Source: Osmia lignaria lignaria (lineage: Eukaryota > Arthropoda > Insecta > Hymenoptera > Megachilidae). From it: 64,000 nucleotides of DNA. Below, piece by piece: positions 11,592 through 23,501 of this stretch. The stretch is from assembly GCF_051020975.1 (NCBI RefSeq), contig NW_027478159.1, positions 19,856,501-19,920,500 of the forward strand, read 5' to 3'. The stretch's first letter is position 1. Each line of letters begins with the position of its first letter. A program made the translations under genes and the position numbers. The notes under the pieces are model-generated. The model was not told the DNA's origin. It worked only from the letters and a program-made list of their open reading frames with translations, and did no database searches.

Positions 11592-13201
11592 GGTCTCTTA
11601 ACATTTTGCCATAGCTCGCTTCGTTTCCGAGATATTTGCAGATTTATCTCAAGGGAAGGGGCATGACGGACATATTTCGAGATATTTCTTCTTCTTGTTG
11701 TTCTTCTTCTGCACAGCTAAGCTGGAAGTGGCATTTGCGGCTCGCACTAGTGCAGAGTTATCTCAAAGAAAGGGGCCACGGTGTTTCTGTATCTCTATTA
11801 TGTTGGTGCGGCTTCGGAACTTTTAAATATCTCGATATATCTCGAAAACTACGCTTCTGATCAAAAAATATCATAGAACATAAATTGTAGGAAACATAAT
11901 TCTCTACAAAAAACGTCTCTTAACATTTTGCCATAGCTCGCTTCGTTTCCGAGATATTTGCAGATATATCCCAAGGGAAGGGGCCTGACGGACGTATTTC
12001 GAGATATTTCTTCTTCTTGTTGTTCTTCTTCTGCACAGCTAAGCTGGAAGTGGCATTTGTAGGTCGCAATAGTGCAGAGTTATCTCAAAGAAAGGGGCCA
12101 CGGTGTTTCTGTATCTCTATTATGTTGGTGCGCCTTCGGAACTTTTAAATATCTCGATATATCTCGAAAACTACGCTTCTGATCAAAAAATATCATAGAA
12201 CGTAAATTGTATGAAACATTATTCTCTACAAAAAACGTCTCTTAACATTTTGCCATAGCTCGCTTCGTTTCCGAGATATTTGCAGATTTATCTCAAGGGA
12301 AGGGGCCTGACGGACATATTTCGAGATATTTCTTCTTCATGTTGTTCTTCTTCTGCACAGCTAAGCTGGAAGTGGCATTTGCAGCGCGCAATAGTGCAGA
12401 GTTATCTCAAAGAAAGGGGCCACGGTGTTTCTGTATCTCTGTTATGTTGGTGCGGCTTCGGAACTTTTAAATATCTTGATATATCTCGAGAACTACGCAT
12501 CTTATCAAAAAATATCATACTACATAAAAAGTAGGAAACTTAATTCTCTACAAGAAAGGTCTCTTAACATTTTGCCATAGCTCGCTTCGTTTCCGAGATA
12601 TTTGCAGGTTTATCTCAAGGGAAGGGGCCTAACGGACATATTTCGAGATATTTCTTCTTCTTGTTGTTCTTCTTCTGCACAGCTAAGCTGGAAGTGGCAT
12701 TTGCAGCTCGCAATAGTGCAGAGTTATCTCAAAGAAAGGGGCCACGGTGTTTCTGTATCTCTATTATGTTTGTGCGGCTTCGGAACTTTTAAATATCTTG
12801 ATATATCTCGAGAACTACGCATCTGATCAAAAAATATCATAGAACATAAAAAGTAGGAAACTTAATTCTCTACAAAAAAGGTCTCTTAACATTTTGCCAT
12901 AGCTCGCTTCGTTTCCGAGATATTTGCAGATTTATCTCAAGGGAAGGGGCCTAACGGACATATTTCGAGATATTTCTTCTTCTTGTTGTTCTTCTTCTGC
13001 ACAGCTAAGCTGGAAGTGGCATTTGCGGCTCGCACTAGTGCAGAGTTATCTCAAAGAAAGGGGCCACGGTGTTTCTGTATCTCTATTATGTTGGTGCGGC
13101 TTCGGAACTTTTAAATATCTTGATATATCTCGAGAACTACGCATCTGATCAAAAAATATCATAGAACATAAAAAGTAGGAAACTTAATTCTCTACAAAAA
13201 A
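11592..13201 (+). repeat. Five-monomer block GM-S-B-L-V (1610 bp)
   Basis: Units 37-41 repeat the order of units 32-36 directly upstream, so the two together look like a five-monomer tandem duplication. However, the S unit here has gtatgaaac near 12210, a marker otherwise seen only in the S unit at 3220, and not in the immediate neighbour at 10304. The last unit (12880) combines cagatttatc with cctaacgg, a mix of type I and type V. Confidence 0.88.
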
Positions 13202-14489
13202 GGTCTCTTAACATTTTGCCATAGCTCGCTTGGTTTCCGAGATATTTGCAGATTTATCTCAAGGGAAGGGGCCTGACGGACATATTTCGAGATATTTCTT
13301 CTTCTTGTTGTTCTTCTTCTGCACAGCTAAGCTGGAAGTTGCATTTGCGGCTCGCCCTAGTGCAGCGTTATCTCAAAGAAAGTGGCCACGGTGTTTCTGT
13401 ATCTCTATTATGTTGGTGCGGCTTCGGAACTTTTAAATATCTTGATATATCTCGAGAACTACGCATCTGATCAAAAAATATCATAGAACATAAAAAGTAG
13501 GAAACTTAATTCTCTACAAAAAAGGTCTCTTAACATTTTGCCATAGCTCGCTTCGTTTCCGAGATATTTGCAGATTTATCTCAAGGGAAGGGGCATGACG
13601 GACATATTTCGAGATATTTCTTCTTCTTGTTGTTCTTCTTCTGCACAGCTAAGCTGGAAGTGGCATTTGCGGCTGGCACTAGTGCAGCGTTATCTCAAAG
13701 AAAGGGGCCACGGTGTTTCTGTATCTCTATTATGTTGGTGCGGCTTCGGAACTTTTAAATATCTTGATATATCCCGAGAACTACGCATCTGATCAAAAAA
13801 TATCATAGAACATAAAAAGTAGGAAACTTAATTCTCTACAAAAAAGATCTCTTAACATTTTGCCATAGCTCGCTTCGTTTCCGAGATATTTGCAGGTTTA
13901 TCTCAAGGGAAGGGGCCTAACGGACATATTTCGAGATATTTCTTCTTCTTGTTGTTCTTCTTCTGCACAGCTAAGCTGGAAGTGGCATTTGCGGCTCGCA
14001 CTAGTGCAGAGTTATCTCAAAGAAAGGGGCCACGGTGTTTCTGTATCTCTATTATGTTGGTGCGGCTTCGGAACTTTTAAATATCTTGATATATCTCGAG
14101 AACTACGCATCTGATCAAAAAATATCATAGAACATAAAAAGTAGGAAACTTAATTCTCTACAAAAAAGGTCTCTTAACATTTTGCCATAGCTCGCTTCGT
14201 TTCCGAGATATTTGCAGATTTATCTCAAGGGAAGGGGCCTGACGGACATATTTCGAGATATTTCTTCTTCTTGTTGTTCTTCTTCTGCACAGCTAAGCTG
14301 GAAGTTGCATTTGCGGCTCGCCCTAGTGCAGCGTTATCTCAAAGAAAGGGGCCACGGTGTTTCTGTATCTCTATTATGTTGGTGCGGCTTCGGAACTTTT
14401 AAATATCTCGATATATCTCGAAAACTACGCTTCTGATCAAAAAATATCATAGAACATAAATTGTAGGAAACATAATTCTCTACAAAAAA
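13202..14489 (+). repeat. Units 42-45, including two recombinant monomers
   Basis: Unit 42 (13202) is type H with a c to g change giving gcttggtttcc near 13232. Unit 43 (13524) starts as GM (gcatgacgg) and continues as IR (ggctggcac, tatcccgag), so it is a mid-monomer hybrid. Unit 44 is V, with a BglII junction at 13846. Unit 45 (14168) is H up to cgccctag but has an F tail. Confidence 0.87.
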
Positions 14490-16099
14490 CGTCTCTTAAC
14501 ATTTTGCCATAGCTCGCTTCGTTTCCGAGATATTTGCAGATATATCCCAAGGGAAGGGGCCTGACGGACGTATTTCGAGATATTTCTTCTTCTTGTTGTT
14601 CTTCTTCTGCACAGCTAAGCTGGAAGTGGCATTTGTAGGTCGCAATAGTGCAGAGTTATCTCAAAGAAAGGGGCCACGGTGTTTCTGTATCTCTATTATG
14701 TTGGTGCGCCTTCGGAACTTTTAAATATCTCGATATATCTCGAAAACTACGCTTCTGATCAAAAAATATCATAGAACGTAAATTGTAGGAAACATTATTC
14801 TCTACAAAAAACGTCTCTTAACATTTTGCCATAGCTCGCTTCGTTTCCGAGATATTTGCAGATTTATCTCAAGGGAAGGGGCCTGACGGACATATTTCGA
14901 GATATTTCTTCTTCATGTTGTTCTTCTTCTGCACAGCTAAGCTGGAAGTGGCATTTGCAGCGCGCAATAGTGCAGAGTTATCTCAAAGAAAGGGGCCACG
15001 GTGTTTCTGTATCTCTATTATGTTTGTGCGGCTTCGGAACTTTTAAATATCTTGATATATCTCGAGAACTACGCATCTGATCAAAAAATATCATAGAACA
15101 TAAAAAGTAGGAAACTTAATTCTCTACAAAAAAGGTCTCTTAACATTTTGCCATAGCTCGCTTCGTTTCCGAGATATTTGCAGGTTTATCTCAAGGGAAG
15201 GGGCCTAACGGACATATTTCGAGATATTTCTTCTTCTTGTTGTTCTTCTTCTGCACAGCTAAGCTGGAAGTGGCATTTGCGGCTCGCACTAGTGCAGAGT
15301 TATCTCAAAGAAAGGGGCCACGGTGTTTCTGTATCTCTATTATGTTGGTGCGGCTTCGGAACTTTTAAATATCTTGATATATCTCGAGAACTACGCATCT
15401 GATCAAAAAATATCATAGAACATAAAAAGTAGGAAACTTAATTCTCTACAAAAAAGGTCTCTTAACATTTTGCCATAGCTCGCTTCGTTTCCGAGATATT
15501 TGCAGATTTATCTCAAGGGAAGGGGCCTGACGGACATATTTCGAGATATTTCTTCTTCTTGTTGTTCTTCTTCTGCACAGCTAAGCTGGAAGTGGCATTT
15601 GCGGCTGGCACTAGTGCAGCGTTATCTCAAAGAAAGGGGCCACGGTGTTTCTGTATCTCTATTATGTTGGTGCGGCTTCGGAACTTTTAAATATCTTGAT
15701 ATATCCCGAGAACTACGCATCTGATCAAAAAATATCATAGAACATAAAAAGTAGGAAACTTAATTCTCTACAAAAAAGATCTCTTAACATTTTGCCATAG
15801 CTCGCTTCGTTTCCGAGATATTTGCAGGTTTATCTCAAGGGAAGGGGCCTAACGGACATATTTCGAGATATTTCTTCTTCTTGTTGTTCTTCTTCTGCAC
15901 AGCTAAGCTGGAAGTGGCATTTGCGGCTCGCACTAGTGCAGAGTTATCTCAAAGAAAGGGGCCACGGTGTTTCTGTATCTCTATTATGTTGGTGCGGCTT
16001 CGGAACTTTTAAATATCTTGATATATCTCGAGAACTACGCATCTGATCAAAAAATATCATAGAACATAAAAAGTAGGAAACTTAATTCTCTACAAAAAA
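14490..16099 (+). repeat. Units 46-50: S, B/L hybrid, V, IR, V
   Basis: Unit 47 (14812) has the B features cttcatgttg and gcagcgcgc in its first half, and then the L feature tatgtttgtg with the common R tail. It therefore replaces the B and L pair of the eight-mer with one hybrid, the expected outcome of an unequal crossover that removes one unit length. The remaining V-IR-V order, with a BglII junction at 15778, matches the eight-mer. Confidence 0.87.
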
Positions 16100-18995
16100 G
16101 GTCTCTTAACATTTTGCCATAGCTCGCTTCGTTTCCGAGATATTTGCAGATTTATCTCAAGGGAAGGGGCCTGACGGACATATTTCGAGATATTTCTTCT
16201 TCTTGTTGTTCTTCTTCTGCACAGCTAAGCTGGAAGTGGCATTTGCGGCTGGCACTAGTGCAGCGTTATCTCAAAGAAAGGGGCCACGGTGTTTCTGTAT
16301 CTCTATTATGTTGGTGCGGCTTCGGAACTTTTAAATATCTTGATATATCTCGAGAACTACGCATCTTATCAAAAAATATCATACTACATAAAAAGTAGGA
16401 AACTTAATTCTCTACAAGAAAGGTCTCTTAACATTTTGCCATAGCTCGCTTCGTTTCCGAGATATTTGCAGGCTTATCTCAAGGGAAGGGGCCTAACGGA
16501 CATATTTCGAGATATTTCTTCTTCTTGTTGTTCTTCTTCTGCACAGCTAAGCTGGAAGTGGCATTTGCAGCTCGCAATAGTGCAGAGTTATCTCAAAGAA
16601 AGGGGCCACGGTGTTTCTGTATCTCTATTATGTTTGTGCGGCTTCGGAACTTTTAAATATCTTGATATATCTCGAGAACTACGCATCTGATCAAAAAATA
16701 TCATAGAACATAAAAAGTAGGAAACTTAATTCTCTACAAAAAAGGTCTCTTAACATTTTGCCATAGCTCGCTTCGTTTCCGAGATATTTGCAGGTTTATC
16801 TCAAGGGAAGGGGCCTAACGGACATATTTCGAGATATTTCTTCTTCTTGTTGTTCTTCTTCTGCACAGCTAAGCTGGAAGTGGCATTTGCGGCTCGCACT
16901 AGTGCAGAGTTATCTCAAAGAAAGGGGCCACGGTGTTTCTGTATCTCTATTATGTTGGTGCGGCTTCGGAACTTTTAAATATCTTGATATATCTCGAGAA
17001 CTACGCATCTGATCAAAAAATATCATAGAACATAAAAAGTAGGAAACTTAATTCTGTACAAAAAAGGTCTCTTAACATTTTGCCATAGCTCGCTTCGTTT
17101 CCGAGATATTTGCAGATTTATCTCAAGGGAAGGGGCCTGACGGACATATTTCGAGATATTTCTTCTTCTTGTTGTTCTTCTTCTGCACAGCTAAGCTGGA
17201 AGTGGCATTTGCGGCTGGCACTAGTGCAGCGTTATCTCAAAGAAAGGGGCCACGGTGTTTCTGTATCTCTATTATGTTGGTGCGGCTTCGGAACTTTTAA
17301 ATATCTTGATATATCCCGAGAACTACGCATCTGATCAAAAAATATCATAGAACATAAAAAGTAGGAAACTTAATTCTCTACAAAAAAGATCTCTTAACAT
17401 TTTGCCATAGCTCGCTTCGTTTCCGAGATATTTGCAGGTTTATCTCAAGGGAAGGGGCCTAACGGACATATTTCGAGATATTTCTTCTTCTTGTTGTTCT
17501 TCTTCTGCACAGCTAAGCTGGAAGTGGCATTTGCGGCTCGCACTAGTGCAGAGTTATCTCAAAGAAAGGGGCCACGGTGTTTCTGTATCTATTATGTTGG
17601 TGCGGCTTCGGAACTTTTAAATATCTTGATATATCTCGAGAACTACGCATCTGATCAAAAAATATCATAGAACATAAAAAGTAGGAAACTTAATTCTCTA
17701 CAAAAAAGGTCTCTTAACATTTTGCCATAGCTCGCTTCGTTTCCGAGATATTTGCAGATTTATCTCAAGGGAAGGGGCCTAACGGACATATTTCGAGATA
17801 TTTCTTCTTCTTGTTGTTCTTCTTCTGCACAGCTAAGCTGGAAGTGGCATTTGCGGCTGGCACTAGTGCAGCGTTATCTCAAAGAAAGGGGCCACGGTGT
17901 TTCTGTATCTCTATTATGTTGGTGCGGCTTCGGAACTTTTAAATATCTTGATATATCCCGAGAACTACGCATCTGATCAAAAAATATCATAGAACATAAA
18001 AAGTAGGAAACTTAATTCTCTACAAAAAAGATCTCTTAACATTTTGCCATAGCTCGCTTCGTTTCCGAGATATTTGCAGGTTTATCTCAAGGGAAGGGGC
18101 CTAACGGACATATTTCGAGATATTTCTTCTTCTTGTTGTTCTTCTTCTGCACAGCTAAGCTGGAAGTGGCATTTGCGGCTCGCACTAGTGCAGAGTTATC
18201 TCAAAGAAAGGGGCCACGGTGTTTCTGTATCTCTATTATGTTGGTGCGGCTTCGGAACTTTTAAATATCTTGATATATCTCGAGAACTACGCATCTGATC
18301 AAAAAATATCATAGAACATAAAAAGTAGGAAACTTAATTCTCTACAAAAAAGGTCTCTTAACATTTTGCCATAGCTCGCTTCGTTTCCGAGATATTTGCA
18401 GATTTATCTCAAGGGAAGGGGCCTGACGGACATATTTCGAGATATTTCTTCTTCTTGTTGTTCTTCTTCTGCACAGCTAAGCTGGAAGTGGCATTTGCGG
18501 CTGGCACTAGTGCAGCGTTATCTCAAAGGAAGGGGCCACGGTGTTTCTGTATCTCTATTATGTTGGTGCGGCTTCGGAACTTTTAAATATCTTGATATAT
18601 CCCGAGAACTACGCATCTGATCAAAAAATATCATAGAACATAAAAAGTAGGAAACTTAATTCTCTACAAAAAAGATCTCTTAACATTTTGCCATAGCTCG
18701 CTTCGTTTCCGAGATATTTGCAGGTTTATCTCAAGGGAAGGGGCCTAACGGACATATTTCGAGATATTTCTTCTTCTTGTTGTTCTTCTTCTGCACAGCT
18801 AAGCTGGAAGTGGCATTTGCGGCTCGCACTAGTGCAGAGTTATCTCAAAGAAAGGGGCCACGGTGTTTCTGTATCTCTATTATGTTGGTGCGGCTTCGGA
18901 ACTTTTAAATATCTTGATATATCTCGAGAACTACGCATCTGATCAAAAAATATCATAGAACATAAAAAGTAGGAAACTTAATTCTCTACAAAAAA
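16100..18995 (+). repeat. Units 51-59: IR/B hybrid, L, then V-IR alternation
   Basis: Unit 51 (16100) is IR in its first two thirds and ends with the B tail (catcttatc, atactacat, ctacaagaaagg), joining an L unit at 16422, as B does elsewhere. Then V and IR alternate to 18995, with BglII junctions at 17388, 18030 and 18674. The V unit at 17388 is 320 bp. The IR unit at 18352 has an a to g change, caaaggaaggg. Confidence 0.88.
17388..17707 (+). repeat. 320-bp V monomer with a 2-bp deletion
   Basis: ctgtatctctattatg is shortened to ctgtatctattatg near 17585-17598, the loss of one tc from a tctc run. It is the only 2-bp indel found in the window and shifts the open frame, which then ends after 62 codons. 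Confidence 0.9.
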
Positions 18996-20605
18996 GGTCT
19001 CTTAACATTTTGCCATAGCTCGCTTCGTTTCCGAGATATTTGCAGATTTATCTCAAGGGAAGGGGCCTGACGGACATATTTCGAGATATTTCTTCTTCTT
19101 GTTGTTCTTCTTCTGCACAGCTAAGCTGGAAGTGGCATTTGCGGCTCGCCCTAGTGCAGCGTTATCTCAAAGAAAGTGGCCACGGTGTTTCTGTATCTCT
19201 ATTATGTTGGTGCGGCTTCGGAACTTTTAAATATCTTGATATATCTCGAGAACTACGCATCTGATCAAAAAATATCATAGAACATAAAAAGTAGGAAACT
19301 TAATTCTCTACAAAAAAGGTCTCTAAACATTTTGCCATAGCTCGCTTCGTTTCCGAGATATTTGCAGATTTATCTCAAGGGAAGGGGCATGACGGACATA
19401 TTTCGAGATATTTCTTCTTCTTGTTGTTCTTCTTCTGCACAGCTAAGCTGGAAGTGGCATTTGCGGCTCGCACTAGTGCAGAGTTATCTCAAAGAAAGGG
19501 GCCACGGTGTTTCTGTATCTCTATTATGTTGGTGCGGCTTCGGAACTTTTAAATATCTCGATATATCTCGAAAACTACGCTTCTGATCAAAAAATATCAT
19601 AGAACATAAATTGTAGGAAACATAATTCTCTACAAAAAACGTCTCTTAACATTTTGCCATAGCTCGCTTCGTTTCCGAGATATTTGCAGATATATCCCAA
19701 GGGAAGGGGCCTGACGGACGTATTTCGAGATATTTCTTCTTCTTGTTGTTCTTCTTCTGCACAGCTAAGCTGGAAGTGGCATTTGTAGGTCGCAATAGTG
19801 CAGAGTTATCTCAAAGAAAGGGGCCACGGTGTTTCTGTATCTCTATTATGTTGGTGCGCCTTCGGAACTTTTAAATATCTCGATATATCTCGAAAACTAC
19901 GCTTCTGATCAAAAAATATCATAGAACGTAAATTGTAGGAAACATTATTCTCTACAAAAAAGGTCTCTTAACATTTTGCCATAGCTCGCTTCGTTTCCGA
20001 GATATTTGCAGATATATCTCAAGGGAAGGGGCCTGACGGACATATTTCGAGATATTTCTTCTTCTTGTTGTTCTTCTTCTGCACAGCTAAGCTGGAAGTG
20101 GCATTTACAGCTCGCAATAGTGCAGAGTTATCTCAAAGAAAGGGGCCACGGTGTTTCTGTATCTCTATTATGTTGGTGCGGCTTCGGAACTTTTAAATAT
20201 CTTGATATATCTCGAGAACTACGCATCTGATCAAAAAATATCATAGAACATAAAAAGTAGGAAACTTAATTCTCTACAAAAAAGGTCTCTTAACATTTTG
20301 CCATAGCTCGCTTCGTTTCCGAGATATTTGCAGATATATCCCAAGGGAAGGGGCCTGACGGACATATTTCGAGATATTTCTTCTTCTTGTTGTTCTTCTT
20401 CTGCACAGCTAAGCTGGAAGTGGCATTTGTAGGTCGCAATAGTGCAGAGTTATCTCAAAGAAAGGGGCCACGGTGTTTCTGTATCTCTATTATGTTGGTG
20501 CGCCTTCGGAACTTTTAAATATCTCGATATATCTCGAAAACTACGCTTCTGATCAAAAAATATCATAGAACATAAATTGTAGGAAACTTAATTCTCTACA
20601 AAAAA
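18996..20605 (+). repeat. Units 60-64: H-like, GM, S, tacag unit, S
   Basis: Unit 60 (18996) has cgccctag and aaagtggcc but gaagtggcatt, so it is a modified H. GM (19318, with the start changed to ggtctctaaac) and S (19640) follow in eight-mer order. Unit 63 (19962) introduces gatatatctc with tttacagctcgc, the combination that dominates the right side of the window. Unit 64 (20284) is an S unit without the gacgtattt change and with a mixed tail (aaattgtagg followed by aaacttaatt). Confidence 0.85.
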
Positions 20606-22857
20606 GGTCTCTTAACATTTTGCCATAGCTCTCTTCGTTTCCGAGATATTTGCAGATTTATCTCAAGGGAAGGGGCCTGACGGACATATTTCGAGATATT
20701 TCTTCTTCTTGTTGTTCTCTTCTGCACAGATAAGCTGGAAGTGGCATTTGCAGCTCGCAATAGTGCAGAGTTATCTCAAAGAAAGGGGCCACGGTGTTTC
20801 TGTATCTCTATTATGTTTGTGCGGCTTCGGAACTTTTAAATATCTTGATATATCTCGAGAACTACGCATCTGATCAAAAAATATCATAGAACATAAAAAG
20901 TAGGAAACTTAATTCTCTACAAAAAAGGTCTCTTAACATTTTGCCATAGCTCGCTTCGTTTCCGAGATATTTGCAGGTTTATCTCAAGGGAAGGGGCCTA
21001 ACGGACATATTTCGAGATATTTCTTCTTCTTGTTGTTCTTCTTCTGCACAGCTAAGCTGGAAGTGGCATTTGCGGCTCGCACTAGTGCAGCGTTATCTCA
21101 AAGAAAGGGGCCACGGTGTTTCTGTATCTCTATAATGTTGGTGCGGCTTCGGAACTTTTAAATATCTTGATATATCTCGAGAACTACGCATCTGATCAAA
21201 AAATATCATAGAACATAAAAAGTAGGAAACTTAATTCTCTACAAAAAAGGTCTCTTAACATTTTGCCATAGCTCGCTTCGTTTCCGAGATATTTGCAGAT
21301 ATATCCCAAGGGAAGGGGCCTGACGGACATATTTCGAGATATTTCTTCTTCTTGTTGTTCTTTTTCTGCACAGCTAAGCTGGAAGTGGCATTTGTAGGTC
21401 GCAATAGTGCAGAGTTATCTCAAAGAAAGGGGCCACGGTGTTTCTGTATCTCTATTATGTTGGTGCGCCTTCGGAACTTTTAAATATCTCGATATATCTC
21501 GAAAACTACGCTTCTGATCAAAAAATGTCATAGAACGTAAATTGTAGGAAACATTATTCTCTACAAAAAAGGTCTCTTAACATTTTGCGATAGCTCGCTT
21601 CGTTTCCGAGATATTTGCAGATTTATCTCAAGGGAAGGGGCCTGACGGACATATTTCGAGATATTTCTTCTTCTTGTTGTTCTCTTTTGCACAGATAAGC
21701 TGGAAGTGGCATTTGCAGCTCGCAATAGTGCAGAGTTATCTCAAAGAAAGGGGCCACGGTGTTTCTGTATCTCTATTATGTTTGTGCGGCTTCGGAACTT
21801 TTAAATATCTTGATATATCTCGAGAACTACGCATCTGATCAAAAAATATCATAGAACATAAAAAGTAGGAAACTTAATTCTCTACAAAAAAGGTCTCTTA
21901 ACATTTTGCCATAGCTCGCTTCGTTTCCGAGATATTTGCAGGTTTATCTCAAGGGAAGTGGCCTAACGGACATATTTCGAGATATTTCTTCTTCTTGTTG
22001 TTCTTCTTCTGCACAGCTAAGCTGGAAGTGGCATTTGCGGCTCGCACTAGTGCAGAGTTATCTCAAAGAAAGGGGCCACGGTGTTTCTGTATCTCTATTA
22101 TGTTGGTGCGGCTTCGGAACTTTTAAATATCTTGACATATCTCGAGAACTACGCATCTGATCAAAAAATATCATAGAACATAAAAAGTAGGAAACTTAAT
22201 TCTCTACAAAAAAGGTCTCTTAACATTTTGCCATAGCTCGCTTCGTTTCCGAGATATTTGCAGATTTATCTCAAGGGAAGGGGCCTGACGGACATATTTC
22301 GAGATATTTCTTCTTCTTGTTGTTCTTCTTCTGCACAGCTAAGCTGGAAGTGGCATTTGCGGCTGGCACTAGTGCAGCGTTATCTCAAAGAAAGGGGCCA
22401 CGGTGTTTCTGTATCTCTATTATGTTGGTGCGGCTTCGGAACTTTTAAATATCTTGATATATCTCGAGAACTACGCATCTGATCAAAAAATATCATAGAA
22501 CATAAAAAGTAGGAAACTTAATTCTCTACAAAAAAGGTCTCTTAACATTTTGCCATAGCTCGCTTCGTTTCCGAGATATTTGCAGATTTATCTCAAGGGA
22601 AGGGGCATGACGGACATATTTCGAGATATTTCTTCTTCTTGTTGTTCTTCTTCTGCACAGCTAAGCTGGAAGTGGCATTTGCTGCTCGCACTAGTGCAGA
22701 GTTATCTCAAAGAAAGGGGCCACGGTGTTTCTGTATCTCTATTATGTTGGTGCGGCTTCGGAACTTTTAAATATCTCGATATATCTCGAAAACTACGCTT
22801 CTGATCAAAAAATATCATAGAACATAAATTGTAGGAAACATAATTCTCTACAAAAAA
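20606..22857 (+). repeat. Seven-monomer block, copy 1 (2252 bp)
   Basis: Unit starts 20606, 20927, 21249, 21571, 21892, 22214, 22536. Order: 1-bp-deletion unit with cacagataag; V with tctataatg; S with ttctttttctgc; 1-bp-deletion unit with gcgatagctc and ctcttttgc; V with gggaagtggcc and cttgacatat; IR-like; GM with tttgctgctcgc. The same seven recur in the same order from 23502, 2896 bp downstream, with all these private markers shared. Confidence 0.93.
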
Positions 22858-23501
22858 GGTCTCTTAACATTTTGCCATAGCTCGCTTCGTTTCCGAGATA
22901 TTTGCAGATATATCCCAAGGGAAGGGGCCTGACGGACATATTTCGAGATATTTCTTCTTCTTGTTGTTCTTCTTCTGCACAGCTAAGCTGGAAGTGGCAT
23001 TTGTAGGTCGCAATAGTGCAGAGTTATCTCAAAGAAAGGGGCCACGGTGTTTCTGTATCTCTATTATGTTGGTGCGCCTTCGGAACTTTTAAATATCTCG
23101 ATATATCTCGAAAACTACGCTTCTGATCAAAAAATGTCATAGAACATAAATTGTAGGAAACATAATTCTCTACAAAAAAGGTCTCTTAACAGTTTGCCAT
23201 AGCTCGCTTCGTTTCCGAGATATTTGCAGATATATCTCAAGGGAAGGGGCCTGACGGACATATTTCGAGATATTTCTTCTTCTTGTTGTTCTTCTTCTGC
23301 ACAGCTAAGCTGAAAGTGGCATTTACAGCTCGCAATAGTGCAAAGTTATCTCAAAGAAAGGGGCCACGGTGTTTCTGTATCTCTAATATGTTGGTGCGGC
23401 TTCGGAACTTTTAAATATCTCGATATATCTCGAAAACTACGCTTCTGATCAAAAAATATCATAGAACATAAATTGTAGGAAACTTAATTCTCTACAAAAA
23501 A
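22858..23501 (+). repeat. Spacer pair between the seven-mer copies: S and gctgaaag unit
   Basis: Unit 72 (22858) is type S with aaaaatgtcat. Unit 73 (23180) is the first member in the window of the A type (agctgaaagtgg, tttacagctcgc, gtgcaaag), which has an in-frame TGA; it also has an altered start, cttaacagtttgcc, and ctctaatatg. If these two are counted with the previous seven, the higher-order unit is nine monomers and 2896 bp. Confidence 0.88.
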
